From: Bacteroidales bacterium
GTDB taxonomy: Bacteria > Bacteroidota > Bacteroidia > Bacteroidales > JAGOPY01
Assembly (NCBI GenBank): GCA_023229505.1
Contig: JALNZD010000007.1
Span: 57,830-121,829, forward strand
Reading direction: 5' to 3'
DNA: 64,000 bases
The position numbers were made by a program, and so were the translations under genes. Under the pieces are notes generated by a model. The model was not told the DNA's origin. It ran no database searches and saw only the letters and a program-made list of their open reading frames with translations. Shown here in pieces: positions 44,109-52,758 of the stretch (position 1 is the first letter of the stretch; each line of letters starts with the position of its first letter).

Positions 44109-44641
44109 AGTATTCCTATCTCATTACGACACTTGATGCAAAGGTTGTGATGTTTTAAATCTATATCCTCAACATATGTGCTGGATTTCATGACACAGGT
44201 GGGGGTATGGCAGTGTATTAATCCAAATGCATGACCAAGTTCATGAATGCATACTTTTCTGAAGCGGTCATGAAGCAAATTTTCATCCTGTCTCATTCCA
44301 TATAGCTCATTCTTAAGCCGATATGTTGAAGCGATCCCGCTGCGTCCTTTTAAATATGCCTGTCCAAAAATATATGTCAGAATAGGAATAAAAAGATCCA
44401 CATTAAATAATCCCAGGGTCTTTATCGATTCAGAAGGGAACATTGAATCCACTGCCTTCAATAGTTTGATTCCATCGTATTGTCTTCGGCCGGGACCATA
44501 AAATTCACTTAAATCAATACGACCTTCTTTAATATTCACTGGAAAAAGAAATTCCTGCTTCACTGCGCCAGCAATCTTCTCAAGAAAATCTTTCTCGAAA
44601 TACCCAAAAGAAATTAAAGTGATATTTTGCGATTCATTCAA
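44105..44641 (-). CDS. Archaemetzincin family metalloprotease
   Basis: The 178-residue protein has the archaemetzincin signature: HELGHAFGLIHC with three zinc histidines, followed by the family's conserved cysteine pattern CxxxxC-VM (CHTPTCVMKSS) and a final CIKCR. Archaemetzincins are probable metalloproteases of archaea, vertebrates and a few bacteria, with unknown natural substrates. It overlaps the sigma-54 regulator gene by eight bases, so it is the last gene of the regulatory-redox cluster. No signal peptide, so it is cytosolic. Confidence 0.92.
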   Translation of the reverse strand: MNESQNITLISFGYFEKDFLEKIAGAVKQEFLFPVNIKEGRIDLSEFYGPGRRQYDGIKLLKAVDSMFPSESIKTLGLFNVDLFIPILTYIFGQAYLKGRSGIASTYRLKNELYGMRQDENLLHDRFRKVCIHELGHAFGLIHCHTPTCVMKSSTYVEDIDLKHHNLCIKCRNEIGIL

Positions 44642-45971
44642 TCTGCTTTAAGTCGTATTTCTTAATTTTATTGTAAAGGGTTACCCTGTCAACTTTTAAA
44701 GCTTTTGCCGAACGGGAAATGTTCCAGTTATATTTATTAAGAATTTGAAGAATGTGTTTCTTTTCATGATCATCCAGGCTTTCCACAGTACTGTTCAAAA
44801 TATCTTTACCCAACGGAAGGTCTTTAAGATGAATTTCTTTACCATTTCCTATTACAATTGCACGCTCGATCATATTTTCAAGTTCCCGCACATTCCCGGG
44901 AAATTCAAACTCCTCCAAACGGGCTAATGCTGCAGGGTCAATGGTAATAAGGTCCCTGCTCATTGATGTGCAGTATTTTTTAATAAAATAATCCACGAGC
45001 ATGGGAATGTCTTCAGTTCTTTCCCTGAGTGGCGGAACAATAATACTCACAACATTCAGCCTATAATAAAGATCTTCCCGGAAAGTCCCGTTTTCCACCA
45101 TTTTTTTCAAATCCCTGTTTGTGGCACATATTACCCTGAAATCGGATGTAATTTCCTTATTTCCACCCACCCGTATAAAACTCTTTGTTTCAAGAACACG
45201 AAGCAATTCTATCTGCATTTTAGTCGAGATGGTGGCAATTTCATCAAGGAAGATTGTGCCGCCATCGGCCATTTCAAACCTTCCTTTACGATTGTACATG
45301 GCTCCGGTAAAAGCCCCTTTTTCGTGCCCGAATAATTCACTTTCCAGTAAACTTTCGGTCAATGCCCCGCAATGAACACTAACCATGGGAAAATATTTAC
45401 GCGGAGAATTGGAATGTATAGCCCTGGCAATAAGCTCTTTACCCGTGCCACTTTCACCAATAATTATCACTGAGGAATTTGATTGCGCCACACTCTCAAC
45501 TTCCTTAAGAACCTTCATCATTGTTGCACTGCTCCCAATAATATCATCTACATTTTCAAGGGAAACGACTTTCTTTAGCGCTTCATTTTCTGCTTTTAAA
45601 GTAATCTGTTTTGTAGCATTACGGATTAAATGTGACAAATCATCAGGGTCAAATGGTTTTGTAATATAATCATACGCACCGTCTTTTAAAGCCCGGACTG
45701 CGGAATCAACAGATGCAAACGCTGTCATAATAATAACGATGGAATCCTTGTTTAAGGATTTAATTCTTCTTTGCATTTCCAATCCATCCATTCCCGGCAT
45801 CTTGAGATCTGCCAGAATTATATCGAAATTCCTGGATTCAAGGATTGATAACGCCTCTTTTGCATTTTCGGCACATTCGACGTTATACCCGTCTTCTATG
45901 AACCAATTGTATAAAGAATCCCTTACCGATTCTTCATCGTCGACTATTAATATAGAAATTTTTGCTGCCAT
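44634..45971 (-). CDS. Sigma-54-dependent NtrC-family response regulator
   Basis: The 445-residue protein has a receiver domain (D55 in ILADLKMPGMDG), an AAA+ domain with Walker A GESGTGKELIARAIH, the sigma-54 contact loop GAFTGA, and Walker B-like TIFLDEIA, and a Fis-type helix-turn-helix (NWNISRSAKALKVDRVTLYN). It activates sigma-54 promoters when phosphorylated. The kinase gene lies 10 bases upstream. A sigma-54-like promoter lies before the redox operon at 52425. Confidence 0.95.
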   Translation of the reverse strand: MAAKISILIVDDEESVRDSLYNWFIEDGYNVECAENAKEALSILESRNFDIILADLKMPGMDGLEMQRRIKSLNKDSIVIIMTAFASVDSAVRALKDGAYDYITKPFDPDDLSHLIRNATKQITLKAENEALKKVVSLENVDDIIGSSATMMKVLKEVESVAQSNSSVIIIGESGTGKELIARAIHSNSPRKYFPMVSVHCGALTESLLESELFGHEKGAFTGAMYNRKGRFEMADGGTIFLDEIATISTKMQIELLRVLETKSFIRVGGNKEITSDFRVICATNRDLKKMVENGTFREDLYYRLNVVSIIVPPLRERTEDIPMLVDYFIKKYCTSMSRDLITIDPAALARLEEFEFPGNVRELENMIERAIVIGNGKEIHLKDLPLGKDILNSTVESLDDHEKKHILQILNKYNWNISRSAKALKVDRVTLYNKIKKYDLKQIE

Positions 45972-45981
45972 TGTTTTCTAA

Positions 45982-47628
45982 TTAATTTTTAATCAAAGGC
46001 AAGATTACGGATATTATTGTTCCTTTTCCCAGTTTAGATTCTACTTCTATTTTCCCCTTATGGCTTATGACAATGCCATGAGCAATTGCAAGGCCCAGGC
46101 CAATACCACTTGTTTTATGCTTTGCCGAAAAGAAAGGTTCGAAAATATGCGGAATGTCTTCAGGAGCAATGCCTGATCCATTATCGATGATTTCAAGTCT
46201 TATATTATCCGTATCGGGATTAAATGTTCTGATAAGAATTTCTCCGTTCTCCGAAACTGCCTCAGAAGCATTTACAAGAATGGCAACGCATGCTTGTTTA
46301 ATCTGATTTTCACTGCAATATATTAAATCTGACTGGGCTGAAAAATCTGAACTAAAGATGATGTTTTCCATTTTCATCTGATGTGCGATCAAATCAAAGG
46401 TTTCCTTTAGCACTTTATTAAAGTGTTGATTGTTAAAATTCTCCTGATCTTTTCTTGAAAAATCCAGCAAGCCTTTAACAATATCTCCACAACGCTTCGT
46501 CTCGGTTTCAATGACTTTCAGGTGTTTTAGCATGGATTGCTTTACAATGGGATCTAATTCTGTCTTGCTTAATTGTTTATGAACCAATTTAGTATAAGTC
46601 AAAACTCCTGATAGCGGATTATTTATTTCATGTGCAACAGAAGCGGATAATTTTCCAAGAGAAGCTATTTTTTCAATATGTATTAACTCATTTTGAGCTT
46701 CCAGTAATTCTTCGGATTTTTTCTGGACTTTATATTCCAATTGATGTGACCAGTTTTGAAGCTCAATTGAAGCAGTATTTATATTATCAAGCATATTATT
46801 AAATGCGCTGGAAACCATCCTTATATCGTCCAATTGATTAGGTTTTATTTCTAATCTTGTACTGTTATCACCTTTTGCAACCGCTTCACTGGCTTTTATA
46901 ATTGCATTTAATGGTTTTTTGATTCTTCTTCTGGTGAATAAAATCAAAATTGAGGCAAGTGCTAATGTTGTAAAAATGGCTAACAGAAAAAATTCTGTTG
47001 AAGACTTTTGGACAGCCTTATCAAGATTATTCAATGGCATTTTTATAAGCAGCGATCCAAGAACCTCCTCACTTTCCGGATGTGCATGGCAGGAACTCAG
47101 AAAACAGGATCTTTCATTTAATATGGGTGACCTTATCAGCAGTTGCCTGTAACCCTTTTCGGTCTGATTCATGCTGCAGGTGCTTTTCACATCAATAATC
47201 CTGTAGGATTTTTCTTTCCGGGGAAACATATAATAAATATCAGTGTGGCAACTGATACAATTCGGATTTCCATGGTTGGCAGTATCGGATGAAAAAGATG
47301 AATAAACAAGCCTGTCATGGTTATCATACATATTAACCTCATCAATACCCGACATGGTATGAATAATATCTAAAGTGCTTTGCAGCGCCCCTTTATCATT
47401 TGTAAGCATGGATTGATATAATGCTCCCTCAACTATGGAACCGATATTGTTTCCATTTTGACGAATGACCGTATTCAAATATTGCTCATATACTGATCTG
47501 AAAATGATGCCAAATGATGCAAACAGAAAAACAGACATCACGGTAATGATAAAAACCACCCTGCCATATATCGACGACCGGAATCTTAAATATTTATTTA
47601 AAAATGTTCTTATTATTTCATTTTTCAT
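45982..47628 (-). CDS. Membrane histidine kinase with periplasmic haem-binding motifs
   Basis: The 548-residue protein has TM1 near residues 22-45 (VVFIITVMSVFLFASFGIIF) and TM2 near 205-225 (FFLLAIFTTLALASILILF). The periplasmic part has a c-type haem motif CISCH at 124-128 and a CX4CH variant at 175-181, suggesting one or two covalent haems. A HAMP domain, HisKA with the phosphohistidine in ASVAHEINNPLSG, and HATPase with GSGIAPEDIPHIFEPFF follow. It probably senses redox potential, oxygen or another haem ligand, and phosphorylates the sigma-54 regulator. Confidence 0.92.
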   Translation of the reverse strand: MKNEIIRTFLNKYLRFRSSIYGRVVFIITVMSVFLFASFGIIFRSVYEQYLNTVIRQNGNNIGSIVEGALYQSMLTNDKGALQSTLDIIHTMSGIDEVNMYDNHDRLVYSSFSSDTANHGNPNCISCHTDIYYMFPRKEKSYRIIDVKSTCSMNQTEKGYRQLLIRSPILNERSCFLSSCHAHPESEEVLGSLLIKMPLNNLDKAVQKSSTEFFLLAIFTTLALASILILFTRRRIKKPLNAIIKASEAVAKGDNSTRLEIKPNQLDDIRMVSSAFNNMLDNINTASIELQNWSHQLEYKVQKKSEELLEAQNELIHIEKIASLGKLSASVAHEINNPLSGVLTYTKLVHKQLSKTELDPIVKQSMLKHLKVIETETKRCGDIVKGLLDFSRKDQENFNNQHFNKVLKETFDLIAHQMKMENIIFSSDFSAQSDLIYCSENQIKQACVAILVNASEAVSENGEILIRTFNPDTDNIRLEIIDNGSGIAPEDIPHIFEPFFSAKHKTSGIGLGLAIAHGIVISHKGKIEVESKLGKGTIISVILPLIKN

Positions 47629-47740
47629 TTTGCGAACATCTGATAAAGATCCTCGTTTCCAAATTAACTAATTATTGTCTACTGTAAAATACAAAAAAAA
47701 CTGGTGTTTTGACAGCAGTTATAAATTAATCTTATTAATT

Positions 47741-48460
47741 TTAAAAAGTTTGATCTAAAAATTCTTTCTGGAAATCCTGCCATATTTCACCCGGCATCTC
47801 TGAAAGTGCATTGTCGCCTAATTCTCCGCCATCCTGCAAAATGATCATTACAGTTTCGGGTGAACCGTTTCCCCTTGATAAGGCTAAAAAATCCTTAAAT
47901 CTTTCCAGTTCCTTTGTTGACCATTTTATTGCTTCTTCCGCCAGGAAATAAGATTTGGTTTCTTCAACCCAATTGGTGGGTTTAATTTTATAAATCCATC
48001 CTCTTCCATAAGGATCCTCATTTAACATTCCGGGGCTCTCATGAAGTAATGGATTTGTATGAAGAATTTTCCCCGAAATGGGTGAAAATATCCTGAGAAG
48101 TTTGCCATTTTGATCAATTTCTGCCAGGAATTCCCCTTTATTGATTATTTCATCCGGATTTTTGAAATAGTTCAATCTCACTTCTCCGGTCATATGCAGC
48201 AGCAAATCATCCAATCCCACTTTTGCTGTTCCAGATTTTTCCAAATAAGCCCATGTATGATTTTTACTGTAAAATAATCCCTGGGGGATTTTTAAAATAT
48301 TTGCTGAAAGCATGCCTGATGCTTTCCGTATCTGCTTTGTAATTTTTGTTTTTTTGTTCAATTCCAGCCAAAAAGGGATCAGCAACACCAGAAAAGCAAT
48401 GATTGCCAGATATTCAATTCCTTTTGTTTCAAAAATGTTATTATAACTAAATCCGTCCAT
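47741..48460 (-). CDS. Membrane-anchored GcvH-like (lipoyl-domain) protein with non-canonical lipoyl site
   Basis: The 239-residue protein has one transmembrane helix near 18-35 (YLAIIAFLVLLIPFW) and a GcvH-like domain: HTWAYLEKSGTAKVGLDDLL, IFSPISGKILHTNPLLHESP, and PYGRGWIYKIKP. The canonical lipoyl lysine sits seven residues before the Ser/Ala-Pro; here lysine is at six (NGKLLRIFSP) and glycine at seven. The C-terminal tail ILQDGGELGDNALSEMP and WQDFQKEFLD recurs in the protein encoded at 50649. Not the glycine-cleavage H protein; no gcvT or gcvP is near. Confidence 0.85.
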   Translation of the reverse strand: MDGFSYNNIFETKGIEYLAIIAFLVLLIPFWLELNKKTKITKQIRKASGMLSANILKIPQGLFYSKNHTWAYLEKSGTAKVGLDDLLLHMTGEVRLNYFKNPDEIINKGEFLAEIDQNGKLLRIFSPISGKILHTNPLLHESPGMLNEDPYGRGWIYKIKPTNWVEETKSYFLAEEAIKWSTKELERFKDFLALSRGNGSPETVMIILQDGGELGDNALSEMPGEIWQDFQKEFLDQTF

Positions 48461-48509
48461 TTTTTTATTTTTTATGCTTTCAAATGATCATTGGTGAAAG
48501 CTGGTTAGT

Positions 48510-49739
48510 TTAGTGTTTATCATTTACCCAGGGTGGTGATTCCCGTAAAACCGGCATACGATTAATAACCCACCTGAAAATCCATAATTCCGTAAATAAT
48601 ACGGCCAGGGTAACAACAATTTCCATCCATGACGGAACATAGCGTACCGCCATATCCCATCTGAATCCAATCACCGTGACATTAAGCCTGTTCAAGATGA
48701 CGCCAAGGATGGTGAGGATGGCTGCAAGCCTTATCATGGATATATTCCTTGCCCGGTAACTGTAGAAGAAGAGGAACATGGGAATAAGGACAAAACCTAT
48801 CATCTCGAATAGAAACCAATAACCCATTGGTGTATATAGAAGGTCCCAATGCTTATCATGAATAAAGACGAGCAATTGCAGGAAAAAGTAAGCAAACAGT
48901 GTACCTGCGCAGATTTTCGATAATCCATGGAGGATTCCCTTCTGTGCCAGATGGTTTTTTTCACTGATCTGCGCGAAAAATACCTTATGGCTGATGGATC
49001 CTTCAAAGATGACCATCGAAAGGCCCGCAAAAATACTTGATACAAAAAACATGATGGGAATAAATTCCGAATACCAGAGCGGATGTATCTTTTCTTTGGC
49101 CATTAAATAAAGAGCACCTAATCCCGACTGATGAAGCATGGATAAGGTGATCCCGAAAATAACCGCAGCAATGGTCATACCTGAAAGGATTGTCCGTGCG
49201 CGCCTGGCGCCAAGCCATTCTGCTATAGCCGGCGAAAATTCAATCAATTGTGCTACCATATATAGCAGGAAATGCCACGCCACCAGGAACAAGACCGAAT
49301 TGGTGCCAAAGTTGTTCCCGATGATGGGATTGACCACATTCCACGGGCGTCCCAAATCAAGGAGCAAGGCTCCGGCGTAAAACACATAGGCAAGAAAACC
49401 GTTCAGTACGGTAACCCTGACGATGGAATGGTACTTGCGCATGTTCAGGATATACACCATGAATGTAATCACATAAGCTCCCCCGGCAAATGCAACTCCC
49501 GTGACCACATCAAACCCTATCCATAAGCCCCAGGGAATTTCCTGTGTAAGGTTTGTGATAGCGCCGATTCCCTTCCAAAAACGAATGACGATCAGCACCA
49601 GACCCAAAAGAATGATAGGAATGGAAATAATATTAAAGGGAGTAAGAAATTTACCTCTGGGTTTAAATTCTCTTAACAAAAACTTCCAGATGGATTTACC
49701 ATCATTATCTATTGCGACAGGAAAATCATTACTCATCAT
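48510..49739 (-). CDS. HybB/NrfD-family membrane quinone-interacting subunit
   Basis: The 409-residue protein has about ten transmembrane helices, with the HybB-like PWGLWIGFDVVTGVAFAGG segment and FYAGALLLDLGRP. Such subunits, paired with a FeS protein, exchange electrons with the quinone pool. It starts 11 bases inside the end of the FeS gene (MMSND; the second Met is equally possible). No catalytic molybdenum or hydrogenase subunit is near, so the redox partner is unknown. The GcvH-like proteins may take that place (inference). Confidence 0.9.
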   Translation of the reverse strand: MMSNDFPVAIDNDGKSIWKFLLREFKPRGKFLTPFNIISIPIILLGLVLIVIRFWKGIGAITNLTQEIPWGLWIGFDVVTGVAFAGGAYVITFMVYILNMRKYHSIVRVTVLNGFLAYVFYAGALLLDLGRPWNVVNPIIGNNFGTNSVLFLVAWHFLLYMVAQLIEFSPAIAEWLGARRARTILSGMTIAAVIFGITLSMLHQSGLGALYLMAKEKIHPLWYSEFIPIMFFVSSIFAGLSMVIFEGSISHKVFFAQISEKNHLAQKGILHGLSKICAGTLFAYFFLQLLVFIHDKHWDLLYTPMGYWFLFEMIGFVLIPMFLFFYSYRARNISMIRLAAILTILGVILNRLNVTVIGFRWDMAVRYVPSWMEIVVTLAVLFTELWIFRWVINRMPVLRESPPWVNDKH

Positions 49740-50598
49740 CTTTTTCCTCGTTAAGGTGATTATTTTTGGTTGATTGCTGAATTCCTAAGAGTAGTGCCGG
49801 CATAAGAACAAATATAGTGGGCACAGTATAGAGAAATCCTTTTGTCAAAGCCGGGTAAGATGCTTTTTGTAGGGAAGTATTTAACCCCAATTCTTCAAAT
49901 GGCACCGGGGAAAGATATAACCACCCCGTTCCGCCTGCTTCGTTTTCACCATAAATATTGTCCACATAAACATCCGGTTTCTCATAAATCCTTCTTCTTG
50001 CTTCCTGGATCAACTCCCTGCGGGTACCGTAAAGTAATGCCTCATTTGGGCAATTTTCGACACAAGCAGGCATTTCTCCTTTTTGCAACCTGTTTTCAAA
50101 ACACATCGAGCACTTTTCAATTTTCGGATTCGGGCTGTGGTATTCAAATTTTGGAATATCGAACGGACAAGAAACCATACAATAGCGACATCCCATGCAT
50201 TTATCGCCCCTCCATATAACAGGGCCTTCCTTGGTCTTATACATAGCTTGGGTCAGGCATGCGGAAACACATGCAGGCTCATTGCAATGCATGCACTGCC
50301 GTTTGACATAGACCTGCCCCTTCGAAGTGTTATAGCAGTTGATCACGCTACGCCTGGATTCATCAGTTTCATGGACGACCCCGGGTTCGGGGGAATCCTT
50401 TGGTTCTGGTAAACCGTTTGCCTCAGCGCAGGCAAATTCACAACTCTGGCAACCCATACAACGTGTTGAATCATATAAAATGCCATGGAATTCTACATCA
50501 CTTTCGATTTTCGGCGTTGCATTCAGTTGCTTTCCAATTGCCAATGATACCCCGGTAAGCCCCAGTACCTTAAAAAAGCCTCGTCGATCTATTTCCAT
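49729..50598 (-). CDS. HybA/NrfC-like 4Fe-4S ferredoxin subunit with Tat-type signal
   Basis: The 289-residue protein begins with a twin-arginine-like signal, DRRGFFKVLGLTGVSLAIG. Sixteen cysteines in four groups (CMGCQSCEFAC, CMHCNEPACVSAC, CMGCRYCMVSC, CSMCFEN plus CVENC) should bind four 4Fe-4S clusters. A C-terminal transmembrane helix (GFLYTVPTIFVLMPALLL) anchors it, and the tail is charged. It forms the electron-transfer partner of the following HybB-like protein, facing outside the cytoplasm. It overlaps that gene by 11 bases. Confidence 0.92.
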   Translation of the reverse strand: MEIDRRGFFKVLGLTGVSLAIGKQLNATPKIESDVEFHGILYDSTRCMGCQSCEFACAEANGLPEPKDSPEPGVVHETDESRRSVINCYNTSKGQVYVKRQCMHCNEPACVSACLTQAMYKTKEGPVIWRGDKCMGCRYCMVSCPFDIPKFEYHSPNPKIEKCSMCFENRLQKGEMPACVENCPNEALLYGTRRELIQEARRRIYEKPDVYVDNIYGENEAGGTGWLYLSPVPFEELGLNTSLQKASYPALTKGFLYTVPTIFVLMPALLLGIQQSTKNNHLNEEKDDE

Positions 50599-50648
50599 GA
50601 TTCTGTTTTTTTTGGTTAACTTTAATGATCCCGGTAAAAAAACTGTGG

Positions 50649-52340
50649 CTATTTGTAAGTATCAAGAAAATTTGTTTGAAAATCATCCCATACTTCAGGC
50701 CCAAAATCCGCAAGAACGCTGTCTTTCAGAACTCCACCGTCCTGAAGTACAACATTCTCATATTCCATTCTATTAACTTTAAGAGATGCAGCAAGAAAAT
50801 CCTTTAACCTGGAAAATTCATGGAATAACCAATTTTTATATTTTTCCGCCATATCCAAAAACTGAATTTCTCTTGACCAGTTTGCAGGTTCTATCTTATA
50901 AACCCAACCTTCAGAATAGGGTGAAGAATTAATAAGAGATGAATTCGAAAGAAGTACTTTATTCTGATCTTTTATGGTTCCTGAAATCGGCGAATAAATG
51001 TTCAATTGTTTGCCTTTCTGAATAATTGACAAGGCCATATCGCCTTTTTTTATCTTTTCTCCGGTTTTCTTCATCTCAATACGTGTAATGGGCCCCGTAA
51101 TATGTTGAAGGAAATCATCTATACCTATTTTAACTACACCGTCTTTTTCCATAAAAGCCCAGGTATGGGTTTTGTCAAAATACAGGCCCTTTGGAATGAT
51201 TACGGAATTCTCATTAAAAACAAGAGGGTAAGCAGCGTTGGCAGCCGGAATTGATATCCTTTTATTTCTTTTGAAGTAGACAATTGTGCTGATAATTAAA
51301 CTTAGAATGATAATGGCAGTAAAGATGATCGCTGCCAATGCCGGGAAGGAATAAATATCCTTTGAAGGAGGTATATTAATGTTAATGCTGTTAAACTTAT
51401 CAATTTTAGATTGTCTTTCACTGTAAACAAGGTCACTATAACCGCTTTCATATAAAAAATGTTGTCCATCAGTAAGTATCCATTTTAAAAATGCTACATC
51501 AGTTTCATTTGCCGGTTGTGCTGGAGAAACATAATAAACGTCTCTGTATAAAGCTTTTGGATATTTTCCAATCCATACTCCACGAGCGAAAACATCCAGA
51601 TCATCATATATTTTCTCCATATAATCAATTTTGCCATTACCATTTTTATCAATCGGTAATAATTTGATATTTTCGACAACACTTTGCTTATCCGGTCCAA
51701 CAATATTGATCAATTTGCAAAAGCCAATCGCATAGGGATCGTTTTGAATAGCAGATATTATTTCTTCCTTACTTGTTATGGTTATCCCTTCAGCCGGCAT
51801 CTGATTTATGTTCAGAAATTTCTTTACAACTTCTATTACCGATTCATCATTAATGACATAGAGATGAACAGGAATATTTTGCTCATTTGAAAGGATATTT
51901 CCCCATATCCGTTTTTCCGGATTATTAAAAATCCAGGCAAATTGCTCCGATGAAATGCCACATTGAAAAATTTCTTGCAAAAACGGGTTTTTTGAACCAG
52001 TAATAGGCACGATAACATCGCGGCCAACCGCCATTTTCCATAATATCTCATCATCAGGTGCAATAGTATGATCACCTGAAATAAATCCAAAATTTGCGTC
52101 TGCTTCGTGGAGACTGGTCGTATTGGCGTCCTTATCACTAATTACATTAATCTTCAATTCAGGATGTAATCTGCTGTATTCATTGGCCCACTTAGTTGTC
52201 AGGTTATATAATTCAGGAGTACTCAAAACATTTATTGAACCCTCCTGAGAAAGGTTGTTTTTAGTTTCAACTTTCTCACTGTACAGGCCGCTGCTATCTA
52301 GCACCAGCACACCGATTAATGCTAAGACTATGTTTTTCAT
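50649..52340 (-). CDS. PstS-like binding domain fused through a membrane helix to a GcvH-like domain
   Basis: I choose ATG 52340 (signal MKNIVLALIGVLVLDSSG); an upstream ATG at 52367 adds nine residues. The periplasmic part (about 25-330) resembles PstS/PBP-like binding proteins (INVLSTPELYNLTTKWANEY, YAIGFCKLINIVG) and includes an EF-hand-like calcium loop DKNGNGKIDYME. A transmembrane helix follows near 340-362 (ALAAIIFTAIIILSLIISTI). Then comes a cytoplasmic GcvH-like domain (KTHTWAFMEKDGVVKIGIDDFL, NIYSPISGTIKD, PYSEGWVYKIEP), again with glycine at the lipoyl position and lysine one step off. The shared tail is VVLQDGGVLKDSVL and WDDFQTNFLD. Confidence 0.85.
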   Translation of the reverse strand: MKNIVLALIGVLVLDSSGLYSEKVETKNNLSQEGSINVLSTPELYNLTTKWANEYSRLHPELKINVISDKDANTTSLHEADANFGFISGDHTIAPDDEILWKMAVGRDVIVPITGSKNPFLQEIFQCGISSEQFAWIFNNPEKRIWGNILSNEQNIPVHLYVINDESVIEVVKKFLNINQMPAEGITITSKEEIISAIQNDPYAIGFCKLINIVGPDKQSVVENIKLLPIDKNGNGKIDYMEKIYDDLDVFARGVWIGKYPKALYRDVYYVSPAQPANETDVAFLKWILTDGQHFLYESGYSDLVYSERQSKIDKFNSININIPPSKDIYSFPALAAIIFTAIIILSLIISTIVYFKRNKRISIPAANAAYPLVFNENSVIIPKGLYFDKTHTWAFMEKDGVVKIGIDDFLQHITGPITRIEMKKTGEKIKKGDMALSIIQKGKQLNIYSPISGTIKDQNKVLLSNSSLINSSPYSEGWVYKIEPANWSREIQFLDMAEKYKNWLFHEFSRLKDFLAASLKVNRMEYENVVLQDGGVLKDSVLADFGPEVWDDFQTNFLDTYK

Positions 52341-52424
52341 AACTGTTAGATTAAAGCGCAAGTGCATTTCTTATCCGATATAATGAACAGATATTTCACC
52401 TTCATATATTAATAATTGAGCCTT

Positions 52425-52440
52425 TTCAATTATAATGCCA
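52425..52440 (-). promoter_or_regulatory. Candidate sigma-54 promoter of the redox/GcvH-like operon
   Basis: On the minus strand TGGCATTATAATTGAA has the -24 TGGCA element and a TTG at the exact -12 spacing; the -12 GC is GA, one mismatch. It lies 85 bases before ATG 52340. The downstream cluster encodes a sigma-54 activator, which supports the call. The region also has a TGTTGAATT/AATTCAACA inverted pair 100 bases apart further upstream. Confidence 0.5.
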
Positions 52441-52654
52441 AGTGATATAACAATTTGTATATCAATATTTTGCTTTGTATTAGATTAAGATTGCTTAAGA
52501 AATACACAAAACAATATGTTGAATTTTTAAACACCGAATCCTTGTAGTGCATGCATAGTTCTGATAACCAGATTATTTAAGAGCATTGTATATTATTTAT
52601 ACGGCTGTATAATAATTCAACAATTTCATTAATCTTGTTACTAAGAAGTGCTGA

Positions 52655-52724
52655 ATGGACACCCTGAGGGTATCCGGAATTGAAAACCCTGAGGGTATCC
52701 GGAAATGGACACCCTCAGGGTCAG
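52655..52724. repeat. Triple palindromic repeat ACCCTGAGGGT/ACCCTCAGGGT
   Basis: Two direct copies of ACCCTGAGGGTATCCGGAA and a third ACCCTCAGGGT in inverted sense lie just 3' of the secreted-protein gene at 52759. Each core is a perfect palindrome with one central base. It may end transcription from that gene; the rest of the 52341-52758 gap, apart from the sigma-54-like site, shows no gene. Confidence 0.7.
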
Positions 52725-52758
52725 TTAATATCGTTTACTGCTATTATATCTTATTACA

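Noticed and set aside
47741..48460. Glycine cleavage system H protein
   Set aside because: It is membrane anchored, lacks the lipoyl lysine at the usual place, has an extra tail, and no gcvT or gcvP is near.
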